Source of the DNA: CAYFJO01 sp964343305
GTDB lineage: Bacteria > Planctomycetota > Planctomycetia > Pirellulales > Pirellulaceae
Assembly: GCA_964343305.1 (NCBI GenBank)
Contig: CAYFJO010000467.1
Location: forward strand, 1 to 8,157
Direction: 5' to 3'
DNA length: 8,157 bases
Made by a program: the position numbers and the translations under genes. Below, piece by piece: positions 1 to 7,433 of this stretch (position 1 is its first letter; the number at the start of each line of letters is the position of its first letter). Below the pieces are notes generated by a model, which had not been told where the DNA came from, did no database searches, and saw only the letters and a program-made list of their open reading frames with translations.

Positions 1-1377
1 GAAGGCGGCATTCGCGTGCCGGCGATCGCCTGGGGGCCGGGACTGGGATTGCAGGCGGGGGCGGAATCGTCAACCGTTGTGCGTGCTATGGACTGGTATC
101 CGACGCTCGCCACTTTTGCGGGGACTAGGATTCCGGAAGGGCGCATCATTGATGGGCGCGACATTAGCCCATTGTTGAAGGGCGAAACGAGGGCTGTGCC
201 TCCTCCCGGAATGAAAAAGTCGCTGAACGCGTCCGTCCCGCTTCGGCGTCGGTGGAATCCGCCCGGCGAATGGGCGCCGTTGGTCCATCGCAATGAATAC
301 AACGACGCGTTTTTTTATCACGGCAGCCAGGGCGCGCTGGCCGCGGTACGCTGGCGAAACTGGAAACTCTATTTGAATCCGAGCCTTGAGCTGTACGACC
401 TGGCGAAAGACCTCGGGGAATCCAGCCCATCGCGCAATCGAGACATCACACGCAAGCTGCGCGGCATGGCGATTCTGTTCCAGGAAGAAATGCGACTTGA
501 CGCTCGCCCCGCTGGAGAGGCCCCACACCGTCACGCCGATGGTCGAACCGAGATCTCTCGTGCGACGCTGGACAGTCTGGACGCGAAGCTTGGCGTAACC
601 TATGCGCGCTATGGCGATCGCGCACTGGAAATGGACATCTATCGACCGAAGGCAGCCTGGGGTGAGTTGCCCGCGGTTGTTTGCATTCACGGTGGTGGTT
701 GGGCCAAGGGCAATCGGGCCAGTCACGAAAAAGTCGCTCAGGCGCTCGCGGCGCGCGGGTATGTCGCGGCGACGATTTCGTATCGTTTGAGCGGTGAAGC
801 GCCCTTTCCGGCAGCGATCCACGATTGCAAGGCAGCCGTCCGATTCCTGCGGGCGAACGGCAAAGAATACGGCATCGATACAGAGAACATCGGCGCGATC
901 GGGCTGTCGGCTGGTGGGCACTTGACGGCGTTGCTCGCAACGTCGGCCGGGGCAAAAGAACTTGAAGGCGAAGGCGGGAATGCAAACTTCAGCAGCGCGA
1001 TTCAAGCGGCCGTGCCGATGGGCGCGCAGACGGATCTGCAGTCCCAGCGTACGCGGGAAATCTCCAGGGCTGAGGATCGCGGCCAGATCTGGAGGCAATT
1101 TCTTGGCGGCACGCAGGAAGACAAGCCGGCAGCGTATCGCCTCGCGTCGCCGCTGCATCACCTCGATAAGAACGACCCACCCTGCTGGTTTATCACAGGC
1201 GAGACGGACGATCCCAGCACGCACGCGGATGGATTTCGCCGGCGCATGGAGGAGTTGGGCATCCCGTCCGGCCTCACTGTCATCAAGGACGCTCCGCATC
1301 CATTTCTTGGCAAACAAGTCTGGTTTGATGAGATGATCGACGTGGCGGACGCGTTTTTTGGAAGAACTCTGAAGTGA
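1..1377 (+). CDS. Sulfatase (C-terminal part) fused to alpha/beta-hydrolase carboxylesterase, 5'-truncated
   Basis: The reading frame is open from base 1, so this is the 3' part of a longer gene; a GTG at base 16 is an internal Val, not a start. Counting from base 1 gives 458 residues. Residues 1-170 resemble the C-terminal region of family S1 sulfatases: EGGIRVPAIAWGPG at the start, then MDWYPTLATFAG, DGRDISPLLKGE and a WRNWKLYLNP...ELYDL stretch. The formylglycine/metal site would lie upstream and is not visible. Residues 185-458 form a carboxylesterase-type alpha/beta hydrolase: oxyanion motif HGGGW (230-234), nucleophile elbow GLSAGG with Ser303, probable acid Asp403 in GETDD, and His433 in DAPHPF. 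The triad therefore looks complete. I infer a secreted or periplasmic enzyme removing sulfate and acyl esters from one polysaccharide. The stop is immediately followed by the remains of a sialidase-like gene. The domain calls are firm; the substrate is unknown. Confidence 0.88.
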   Translation, partial: EGGIRVPAIAWGPGLGLQAGAESSTVVRAMDWYPTLATFAGTRIPEGRIIDGRDISPLLKGETRAVPPPGMKKSLNASVPLRRRWNPPGEWAPLVHRNEYNDAFFYHGSQGALAAVRWRNWKLYLNPSLELYDLAKDLGESSPSRNRDITRKLRGMAILFQEEMRLDARPAGEAPHRHADGRTEISRATLDSLDAKLGVTYARYGDRALEMDIYRPKAAWGELPAVVCIHGGGWAKGNRASHEKVAQALAARGYVAATISYRLSGEAPFPAAIHDCKAAVRFLRANGKEYGIDTENIGAIGLSAGGHLTALLATSAGAKELEGEGGNANFSSAIQAAVPMGAQTDLQSQRTREISRAEDRGQIWRQFLGGTQEDKPAAYRLASPLHHLDKNDPPCWFITGETDDPSTHADGFRRRMEELGIPSGLTVIKDAPHPFLGKQVWFDEMIDVADAFFGRTLK

Positions 1378-1755
1378 ATGCCAAAGCGGGATGGGTCGGC
1401 ATAGCCGACTCGAACGGCGGTTTGCTGAAGACGGCCTGCCGGTGGTCGCCATCAGTCACGGCGACGACTTGGCGCAGTGGGATTCGGTTCTGATTCCCTA
1501 TGACCCCCGACTAAAGCCGAGCTTTGCCGAGACCACTGTGTGGTCCAAAGGCGACCGCGTGATCGCTGTCATCCGCGGAGGCGGCGGAGGCGCGTGGGTT
1601 CGACGAGCGATGACTATGGTCGCACCTGGTCGAAAGCCGGCCCGAGCAACCTGCCCATGCCGCGGGCCATGGCGTACCTCGGCAAGCTCAGCACCGGACA
1701 ACTTTATCTGCTGTCCAATCTCGGCAATCGCGACACGTTTGGATCGCACATCTGA
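1378..1755 (+). pseudogene. Decayed sialidase/BNR-repeat protein fragment with frameshifts
   Basis: No single frame gives a convincing protein, but consecutive pieces do. From about 1418 to 1597 one frame reads GLPVVAISHGDD, then SVLIPYDP, ETTVWSKGDRVIAVIRGG and GGGAW. From 1600 to 1752 the next frame reads TSDDYGRTWSKAGPSNLPMP, then AYLGKLSTGQLYLLSNLGNR. SDDYGRTW is a canonical Asp-box (S-x-D-x-G-x-T-W) of sialidase/BNR beta-propellers. Adding one base near 1599 (GGGTTCG to GGGTTTCG) would join them as AWVSTSDDYGRTW. A similar one-base loss near 1416-1420 may link an earlier stretch (GWVGIADSNG, from about 1389) in the third frame. Only some 110-125 residues remain, against roughly 350-450 for typical sialidases; the N-terminus and most of the propeller are missing. 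It abuts the sulfatase-esterase stop. A sequencing indel could mimic one shift but not the missing ends. Confidence 0.62.
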
Positions 1756-2042
1756 CACTTGAAAGTGATTAGCAGCCCGGCTGCTGGACTCAACATGAAC
1801 GGCCAATTGTGGAAGCTGCACCACATTGCAGGTAAAGTATGCCTGATGAACGTCCCACCTTACTTGGCTCAATCACCGCAAGAATTATTGCTTCCCATCG
1901 ACGTTATTCGGCTGAAACCTGCGAATTAGTCGGCAGCCGGTCAGCCAATTCTGCTAGCTTGCTCAAATCAAGATTTGGAGACTTGCGCGGTGGATAGGAT
2001 GCTTGTATCATGGTGATGAGTTTTTGACGTTAACGGAGTAAT
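1756..2042. other. Intergenic stretch, no recognisable gene
   Basis: This 287-base gap follows the sialidase remnant. The only + strand open frame of note runs from an ATG at 1795 to a TAG at 1927-1929 (44 codons, beginning MNGQLWKLHH). It has no clear ribosome-binding site and I do not recognise the peptide, so I do not call it a gene. Two small inverted repeats are present, CACTT/AAGTG (1756-1767) and AGCAGC/GCTGCT (1771-1785); neither is followed by a T-run, so they are not convincing terminators. The right end probably contains the promoter of the methyltransferase gene. Confidence 0.5.
1983..2011 (+). promoter_or_regulatory. Possible sigma70-type promoter of the methyltransferase gene
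   Basis: TTGCGC (1983-1988) and TATCAT (2006-2011) are separated by 17 bases. The -10 element matches TATAAT at five of six positions; the -35 element matches TTGACA at only three. It lies about 30 bases upstream of the first possible start codon of the methyltransferase. Planctomycete promoters are poorly defined, so this is only a candidate. Confidence 0.25.
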
Positions 2043-2056
2043 GTGTTTTTCGGGAG
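2035..2056 (+). promoter_or_regulatory. Two alternative Shine-Dalgarno sites deciding the methyltransferase start
   Basis: GGAG at 2035-2038 lies only four bases before the GTG at 2043. GGGAG at 2052-2056 lies seven bases before an in-frame GTG at 2064, which is better spacing. The second start would give a protein beginning (M)DHQSNTILHGDC, seven residues shorter, placing the first conserved methyltransferase strand close to the N-terminus. An ATG at 2041 is in another frame and leads to a shadow frame only. Confidence 0.4.
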
Positions 2057-3899
2057 CAACGGAGTGGACCATCAATCTAACACCATTCTCCACGGCGACT
2101 GTATCGCTGGGACGGATGCAGTCTCAGCCAGCACGCTTGATCTTGTCTTCGCCGATCCGCCGTTTAACATCGGCTACGAATACGATGTCTACGACGACAA
2201 GATTGAGCGTGAGAAGTACATCGATTGGTCTCGGCAGTGGATTGCCGCGGTGCATCGAGCGCTTAAGAAAAACGGAACGTTTTGGCTGGCAATCGGCGAT
2301 GAGTATGCCGCTGAGCTGAAGCTGGCCAGTCAAGAGGTTGGATTTCATTGTCGCAGTTGGGTGATCTGGTATTACACGTTTGGCGTGAACTGTTCGAAAA
2401 AATTTAGTCGCTCACACGCTCATCTGTTTCATTTCGTCAAAGATCCGCAAGACTTTACATTCAACGACGGCGACGGTCGCAGCTTTGTGCGCGTCCCGTC
2501 GGCTCGGCAGCTTGTCTATAACGACAAGCGAGCCAATTCCAAAGGGCGATTGCCGGACGATACTTGGATCATCCGTCCCGCCGAAGTCGTGGGTGAGTTG
2601 ATCGACAACGAGGGCACGTGGTCGCCGGATGAACTGCTTGCCAGCGCGGACGACGACCAAACCTTTACGCTGCGGCCTCAAGATCTGGCCCAGTGCTTTA
2701 ACACGGATGAAGACACCTGGTACTTCCCTCGTGTCGCGGGCACTTTTAAGGAGCGCGCGGGCTTTCACGGATGCCAGATGCCGGAGCAATTGTTGGCGCG
2801 GATTATCCGCACATGCTCCAACCAAGGCGATTTTGTGATGGACCCGTTTTCGGGAAGTGCCACGACATTGGTGGTCGCGAAAAAGCTTGGCCGGAAATAC
2901 TTGGGTTTCGACATTTCTGACGAGTACGTCAAACATGGACTGAATCGTTTGGAATCGGTTCGAGTCGGTGATCCGCCGGACGGGTCCGCGGAACCGTTGG
3001 TGAGTGCTCCGAAAACGAATACTCGACGCACCAAGGCAGCGACGGCCAAAAAAACCAAGTCTAAAAGCTCTGAGCAACGCGATACACAGGACAAAGAACG
3101 GCGATACGCGGAATTGCAACTGGAGCTGACGTTACGAGGTGTCACGGACGCGTTTCAATTGACGCACGACGGCTTCTCGGCCGACCGATTGGTGGCCGAT
3201 CCCGATCTCAACGCCGAATTTGTGGATGCCTGTGGCAAGTTGGGATTGGTCGGTGGACCGCGTACTTGGAATCTGCTGCTGTTCCGGCTCCGTAAGGCTG
3301 GGAAACTGGCTCACATCGAAACGACCAACCGAACTGCTTCGTCGTGGGAAGATTGCGACGATTATTTGTTCGCGAGCGAGATTGCATTGCAAAGTTTGTT
3401 GGAGCAAGAAGAAGCCGAAAGCCTTGATGAAGTTCTATGCGATCCAACGCTGGCCGCGGAGTTGGACGAAACTGCGAGTCGATTCGCGCCCGGATTCACA
3501 TCGCTTGAGTATCGATGGGCCGTGCTAAAACTTCGTAAACAAGCAAAAACCGCACGCAGCCGAGGAGCCGTGCTCGCTGCTCCTTCACGCCTCGGCAAGA
3601 TGAAGTCGATCGAAGAATTGGATTCGACCGAGATCCCAGATGCAGCCGGCGTTTATCTACTTAGCGAAGACAAGTCGCGCAAACTCTACGTCGGCGAAGC
3701 GTTGAATCTCAAAACTCGGTTGGCCAAACAATTTGGCGCGGCACAGCAGCGCGACGAATGGTTTAAGATTTCAGAAACGATTTCTATTCAAACGTTGGTG
3801 ACAAATACATTGCCCGCCGAAATGCTTGCCTGGCAGAGCTGCCTGGTGGAGAAATACAAGCCGCGACTCAACTTCCGAGAGTTGCGAATTGCGACTTGA
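2043..3899 (+). CDS. Beta-class DNA methyltransferase fused to a GIY-YIG nuclease-like domain
   Basis: This 618-residue protein combines DNA modification with a nuclease-type domain. Residues 8-120 hold the catalytic half of an amino-methyltransferase, with HGDC at the start and motif IV DPPF (38-41), the form usual in N6-adenine enzymes. A probable target-recognition region follows (about 125-250), then CQMPEQLLARII and the AdoMet-binding motif I DPFSGSATT (267-275), ending GRKYLGFDIS. Motif IV before motif I defines the beta class, to which CcrM belongs. A Lys/Arg-rich linker (about 321-355) leads to two similar 42-residue modules (381-422, 462-503). The C-terminus (about 530-611) is a GIY-YIG fold: GVY with Tyr538, YVG with Tyr549, Arg559, and the KYKPRLN ending with Asn610. 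The catalytic Glu position holds Gln598, so cleavage may be lost. GTG 2043 is the longest start; GTG 2064 has a better Shine-Dalgarno. No separate restriction gene lies nearby. It may be a fused restriction-modification enzyme or a methyltransferase with a DNA-binding tail. Confidence 0.88.
   Translation: MFFGSNGVDHQSNTILHGDCIAGTDAVSASTLDLVFADPPFNIGYEYDVYDDKIEREKYIDWSRQWIAAVHRALKKNGTFWLAIGDEYAAELKLASQEVGFHCRSWVIWYYTFGVNCSKKFSRSHAHLFHFVKDPQDFTFNDGDGRSFVRVPSARQLVYNDKRANSKGRLPDDTWIIRPAEVVGELIDNEGTWSPDELLASADDDQTFTLRPQDLAQCFNTDEDTWYFPRVAGTFKERAGFHGCQMPEQLLARIIRTCSNQGDFVMDPFSGSATTLVVAKKLGRKYLGFDISDEYVKHGLNRLESVRVGDPPDGSAEPLVSAPKTNTRRTKAATAKKTKSKSSEQRDTQDKERRYAELQLELTLRGVTDAFQLTHDGFSADRLVADPDLNAEFVDACGKLGLVGGPRTWNLLLFRLRKAGKLAHIETTNRTASSWEDCDDYLFASEIALQSLLEQEEAESLDEVLCDPTLAAELDETASRFAPGFTSLEYRWAVLKLRKQAKTARSRGAVLAAPSRLGKMKSIEELDSTEIPDAAGVYLLSEDKSRKLYVGEALNLKTRLAKQFGAAQQRDEWFKISETISIQTLVTNTLPAEMLAWQSCLVEKYKPRLNFRELRIAT
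3183..3551 (+). repeat. Internal protein duplication: two divergent 42-residue modules
   Basis: Residues 381-422 (bases 3183-3308) and 462-503 (bases 3426-3551) of the methyltransferase fusion align without gaps over 42 positions. The shared pattern is D-x4-DP-x-L-x-AE near the start and a basic LRK-x2-K ending. I count 10 identical positions plus conservative ones (Phe/Leu, Arg/Lys). The first copy contains TWNLLLFRLRKAGK, the second LEYRWAVLKLRKQAK. They are separated by 39 residues. Similarity is visible only at protein level. Their function is unknown; helical DNA-binding modules would be a reasonable guess. Confidence 0.5.
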
Positions 3900-4042
3900 T
3901 CTAATTGTCTCAGGTTGTGGTATTCTCGCATTTGCAACGCTCGATGTTGCGCAGTTATCATGTCCAGAAGTTTGCTCGCGTGATTGGCAAGGTGTCGTGG
4001 GCGACGATGTCGAAACAAACAACTGAATGTAAATGAGCCATC

Positions 4043-7000
4043 ATGAAAAAAGCGTTGATTGCAATTTGTTGGGCCTGGTTGCCCCTGACCTTGTGTTTCT
4101 CAAATAGTTTTGCTCAAGATCGCAAGCCGGTGCGGCTGTTTGCCGAAGCGGAAGATTTTACGATCACGTCCGGTTGGCAAATTGTGCCATATCGTGAGAA
4201 CTATTTTGCCTCAACATTTGCCATCAGCTTTTTGTCGCGCATGGCTTGTCTTGGTGCGCCGGAACAACTGGCGGCGGACAAGCCTGCAATCGCCGAACAG
4301 ATCGTTCAGATTCCTTACCAGGATCAATTTCAGGTCCTCGTGCGGTACGAACAGCCATACAATTTCTCGGTCGAGTTCACGGTCGAAGTGGAACAAGGCG
4401 GAAAATTGGTTGCTTCGTTTCCGAGCGGACGACTGACCGACGCGAAAATCTGGCCGCTGAACGGTCACGTGCGAAAACCGATGGAACGCTACTGGTGGGG
4501 CGGGACCGATAACCTTGTTTGGCAACATCCCGGTGCGGTGAGTTTGAAACCGGGTGCGGCCAAGATTCGGCTCGTCGCCAATCAGCAGCTTGACGGAAAG
4601 AAGCTGCGGCTGAATGCGGCGCGGCGGAACATTGATTGTGTCGTGCTGACGAATGACAAGGCTGGCATGGACGCGCAAAAGGCCAAGGCGCGGTATCTGG
4701 AACTGGATGGTTGGCTCGTCCAGGACGGCGATCTGTTCGTTCGGTTTACGAATCCATCCAATGGTCTGGGACCATGTGTTCCAGTAGTCGAAGCGATGCG
4801 CGGCGGTGAGCATTCGCCGTATTACATTCATGTGCGCGATTGGGTTTCGACCAAAGTGTTGCGTAGCGGCCGGTTGGTGGACGACGTGGCGTATGTGAAC
4901 GACGGGCCTCGATCGAGAGCGGTCAATCCGCGACTGCTCGCGCCGGTCCTGGACGTGGCGAAGTTTACTCAACCGAAAAACCCTGACAAGCCTGCCGCGG
5001 GCACACATGTCGTCATTCCGGACAGTGAATATCTGCAACCAGGACAATCATCGGGCTGGGTGCCGATGGGCAATGTGTTGGACGCGTTGCATCACGTTCA
5101 ATGGGCGCCCAAGGCACTCTATAAAGATTCCAAGACGACCGACGTTTACTTGCGCCTGGAGTTTGCGGCGCCGGATGGTCGCGGCGGATTGAAAACGTTC
5201 AAGGACGTTACGGTGCGAGGAAAACCGGCCTATCACTCTCCCGTCACGTTCGAGATACCAGGCAATGTTTTGCCAAATCTCAAGTTGGCCGACATCTTGA
5301 AAGAACGCTGGTGGATGCCCAAGATTCGCACACAAAAAGAAGCGGTTGCCTGGCTGCTAGGCGAAGTACGCAAGTTCGAAAGTCGAGGCACGGTGCCAAA
5401 GCGGTTTTTACTTTACAACATCATGGGCTTCGGCGGTCGCAGCTTCGACGATCCGGCGGTGAAGCAACTTGCCTTGGTGCTGGGTGATAATACCTGGGCC
5501 GGCGGCGCTGGAAAAAAACGCGAGCTGGTCGCTCATTGGCGAGACCCTAACGTCGAATCGATCAAGAAACGCGAAGCATCGCGCGAGGATGGATTCAAAG
5601 ATTTGCTGGTGATGAGCTATGGTGACGAAATTCATTTGCCATCCGACCCGGTGACCGACGAGGAGTTCGCAACTTGGCTCAAACAACGCGGCGTTCAATT
5701 CCAAGGCGCGGCAAAGTTCGTCTCAGTCAATTCTCGCGACCCGGCTGCCTACGAAGCGGCGAAGAAGAACCCGCTCTTTTACTACTCGCAGATCTGTGCA
5801 AAGGAAAAAGGCGGCAAACGATTCGCCGCGGGCACGGCCTACTACAGAAGCAAGGGGGTGTTTACCGGGGCGAACTATTCGCCGCATTCGAACTACCTGG
5901 TCAGCGAACTGGACTACATCCGCACATTCAAGCTGCGCGCGATGAGTTTGCCGTGGTCCGAGGACTATGTCTGGCAAATTCCCGAGTTCAGCATCCAGGT
6001 GATGGGCTATTTGACATCGGGATTGCGAGCCGGTGCGAAGTACGACAACTTGCCGATTCACATGTATGTCATGCCGCACTCGCCGGGCAACACGCCGCGC
6101 GATTTTCGTTTGTCGTTCTACACGGCGGTCGCTCACGGGGCCAAGCACGTGAATTACTTCTGCGCCTCGCCGTCGGCAATCGGCAGCACGGAAAACTATG
6201 TGGCCACCGACGACCTTGGCATGTGGCGACAGATCCACGCCTGCGGACATGAGGCGGGCACGTTCGAAGATTACGTGGTTGATGGCAAAGTTCGACAGGC
6301 GAAAGTTGGCTTGCTGTTGTCCAGCGTGGACGACGTGATGACGGGCGTGGCCAACTCGACACTGGCCCTGCACAATAACGAACGCAAGGCGCTCTATTAT
6401 GCACTGCGGCACAGTCAAACGCCGGTCGATTTCCTGAGCGAAGACGACGTGATCAACGGTCGGGCGCGCGACTATCGGCTGATTTACGTCACGCAACAGT
6501 GGCTGCACTCCAAGGCAATCGACGCACTCACCAAATGGGTCGAAGCCGGTGGCACGGTCGTCGCGATGTGCGGCGGCGGTTTCTTGAACGAGTTCAATCA
6601 ACTCAATCCCAAGGCCGGCGAGTTGTACGGCGTCAAGACACAGCAACACACCGCCGATCCACGGCTCGTCTCGAAATACTTGCTCGAAGAAAATCGCCCG
6701 TTTCTGACGAAGCAAGACCTACCGCTGTACGAGCCGATCGACTACGCAACTTGGACGATGGACGATGTGGAACGGTTTGGAAATCCGTCCTACGTGGGTC
6801 GCATCCGTGACGTTCCGGTCATTGCGTGGAAACAAACCATCGAACCGTCGGACTCGGTCGTGCTCGGCACCTACAAAGATGGCCGTCCGGCAGTCGTCGC
6901 CAAATCGCACGGCAAGGGCCGCGCATACTTGTTCGGCTTCCTTCCCGGCCAGGCGTACTTGAAGAGCGGCCTTTTGATCGCCCCACCTGATCGCGGCGCG

Positions 7001-7354
7001 GTCGACACAGCGAATTCACACTATTTGCCGACGACCGTGGACCAAAACTTGCGAGCCAGAATTGTCGACGACTTCTTGCCGGCGGACTTCGTGCGGCCAG
7101 TTCAATGCAGCATGGACCTTGTCGAAACCACCAGCATCGATACGCCAAAGTCGGGCAAGCTCGCCATCCCGCTGATCAATTACACTGGCAAGCCCATTGA
7201 ACGTTTAGTCGTTCGCATCCACAACCTACCCAAAGCCAAGTCGATCCGCACCACCGAGCGCCGGCCACAAACACTGCGGGTCACACACGTAGATAGTACG
7301 ACCATTGTCGAGCTGTCGCTCGGCGTTGCCGACATGTTGCTCATTGATCCGTAG
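4043..7354 (+). CDS. Large secreted multidomain protein with glycosidase-like architecture, family uncharacterised
   Basis: This is an 1103-residue exported protein. The N-terminus has Lys-Lys, a hydrophobic core and a likely signal peptidase I site after SFA (residue 24). Residues 27 to about 215 (RLFAEAEDFTITSGW... to AARRNID) look like a carbohydrate-binding-type beta-sandwich; DGWLVQDGDLFVRF starts a second beta-rich part. Residues from about 420 to 750 look like an alpha/beta barrel, with acidic candidates Asp528/Glu529 in SYGDEIHLP and Glu640/Asp641 in LPWSEDYVW. Residues 753 to about 865 (KVGLLLSSVDD, RLIYVTQQWL, VEAGGTVVAMCGGGF) match the glutamine-amidotransferase-like fold of the GH42 beta-galactosidase trimerisation domain. 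A beta-rich C-terminus ends SLGVADMLLIDP. I infer a glycoside hydrolase or glycan-binding protein; catalytic residues are not established. No Shine-Dalgarno precedes the ATG. It begins 143 bases after the methyltransferase and is followed 79 bases later by a DUF1080 gene, with which it may be co-transcribed. Confidence 0.85.
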   Translation: MKKALIAICWAWLPLTLCFSNSFAQDRKPVRLFAEAEDFTITSGWQIVPYRENYFASTFAISFLSRMACLGAPEQLAADKPAIAEQIVQIPYQDQFQVLVRYEQPYNFSVEFTVEVEQGGKLVASFPSGRLTDAKIWPLNGHVRKPMERYWWGGTDNLVWQHPGAVSLKPGAAKIRLVANQQLDGKKLRLNAARRNIDCVVLTNDKAGMDAQKAKARYLELDGWLVQDGDLFVRFTNPSNGLGPCVPVVEAMRGGEHSPYYIHVRDWVSTKVLRSGRLVDDVAYVNDGPRSRAVNPRLLAPVLDVAKFTQPKNPDKPAAGTHVVIPDSEYLQPGQSSGWVPMGNVLDALHHVQWAPKALYKDSKTTDVYLRLEFAAPDGRGGLKTFKDVTVRGKPAYHSPVTFEIPGNVLPNLKLADILKERWWMPKIRTQKEAVAWLLGEVRKFESRGTVPKRFLLYNIMGFGGRSFDDPAVKQLALVLGDNTWAGGAGKKRELVAHWRDPNVESIKKREASREDGFKDLLVMSYGDEIHLPSDPVTDEEFATWLKQRGVQFQGAAKFVSVNSRDPAAYEAAKKNPLFYYSQICAKEKGGKRFAAGTAYYRSKGVFTGANYSPHSNYLVSELDYIRTFKLRAMSLPWSEDYVWQIPEFSIQVMGYLTSGLRAGAKYDNLPIHMYVMPHSPGNTPRDFRLSFYTAVAHGAKHVNYFCASPSAIGSTENYVATDDLGMWRQIHACGHEAGTFEDYVVDGKVRQAKVGLLLSSVDDVMTGVANSTLALHNNERKALYYALRHSQTPVDFLSEDDVINGRARDYRLIYVTQQWLHSKAIDALTKWVEAGGTVVAMCGGGFLNEFNQLNPKAGELYGVKTQQHTADPRLVSKYLLEENRPFLTKQDLPLYEPIDYATWTMDDVERFGNPSYVGRIRDVPVIAWKQTIEPSDSVVLGTYKDGRPAVVAKSHGKGRAYLFGFLPGQAYLKSGLLIAPPDRGAVDTANSHYLPTTVDQNLRARIVDDFLPADFVRPVQCSMDLVETTSIDTPKSGKLAIPLINYTGKPIERLVVRIHNLPKAKSIRTTERRPQTLRVTHVDSTTIVELSLGVADMLLIDP

Positions 7355-7420
7355 TCGCAGATTGGTACTTGCCCTTCGTTCTGCGAAATTGTGTCGATTT
7401 GTAAACCAACCTTGCCTCGT

Positions 7421-7424
7421 GGAG
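7421..7424 (+). promoter_or_regulatory. Ribosome-binding site fixing the DUF1080 gene start
   Basis: GGAG at 7421-7424 is nine bases upstream of GTG 7434. This supports that GTG over the GTG at 7305 in the same frame, which would overlap the upstream gene and add 43 residues ahead of the signal peptide. Confidence 0.55.
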
Positions 7425-7433
7425 ACCATCATC

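Noticed and set aside
70..1452. Long - strand open frame of 460 codons opposite the sulfatase-esterase gene
   Set aside because: It is antisense to a gene with clear domain motifs, its Arg/Ala/Val-rich product shows no recognisable motif, and such mirror frames are common in GC-rich DNA.
1575..1592. G-rich GGAGGCGGCGGAGG stretch as a quadruplex or repeat element
   Set aside because: It has only two-base G runs and is explained as glycine codons in the sialidase remnant.
1771..1785. AGCAGC/GCTGCT inverted repeat after the sialidase remnant
   Set aside because: The stem is short and no T-run follows, so a terminator call is not supported.
1795..1929. Small + strand frame of 44 codons between the sialidase remnant and the methyltransferase
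   Set aside because: It has no convincing ribosome-binding site, no recognisable motif and no known homologue that I can recall; frames of this length arise by chance.
3896..3926. TTGATC and TATTCT as a possible promoter for the large secreted protein
   Set aside because: The spacing is 19 bases, each box matches only four of six positions, and it lies about 117 bases before the start codon; too weak to list.
5723..6715. - strand open frame of 330 codons opposite the large secreted protein
   Set aside because: It overlaps a well-supported gene completely, and its translation (rich in Val, Arg, His) has no domain-like pattern.
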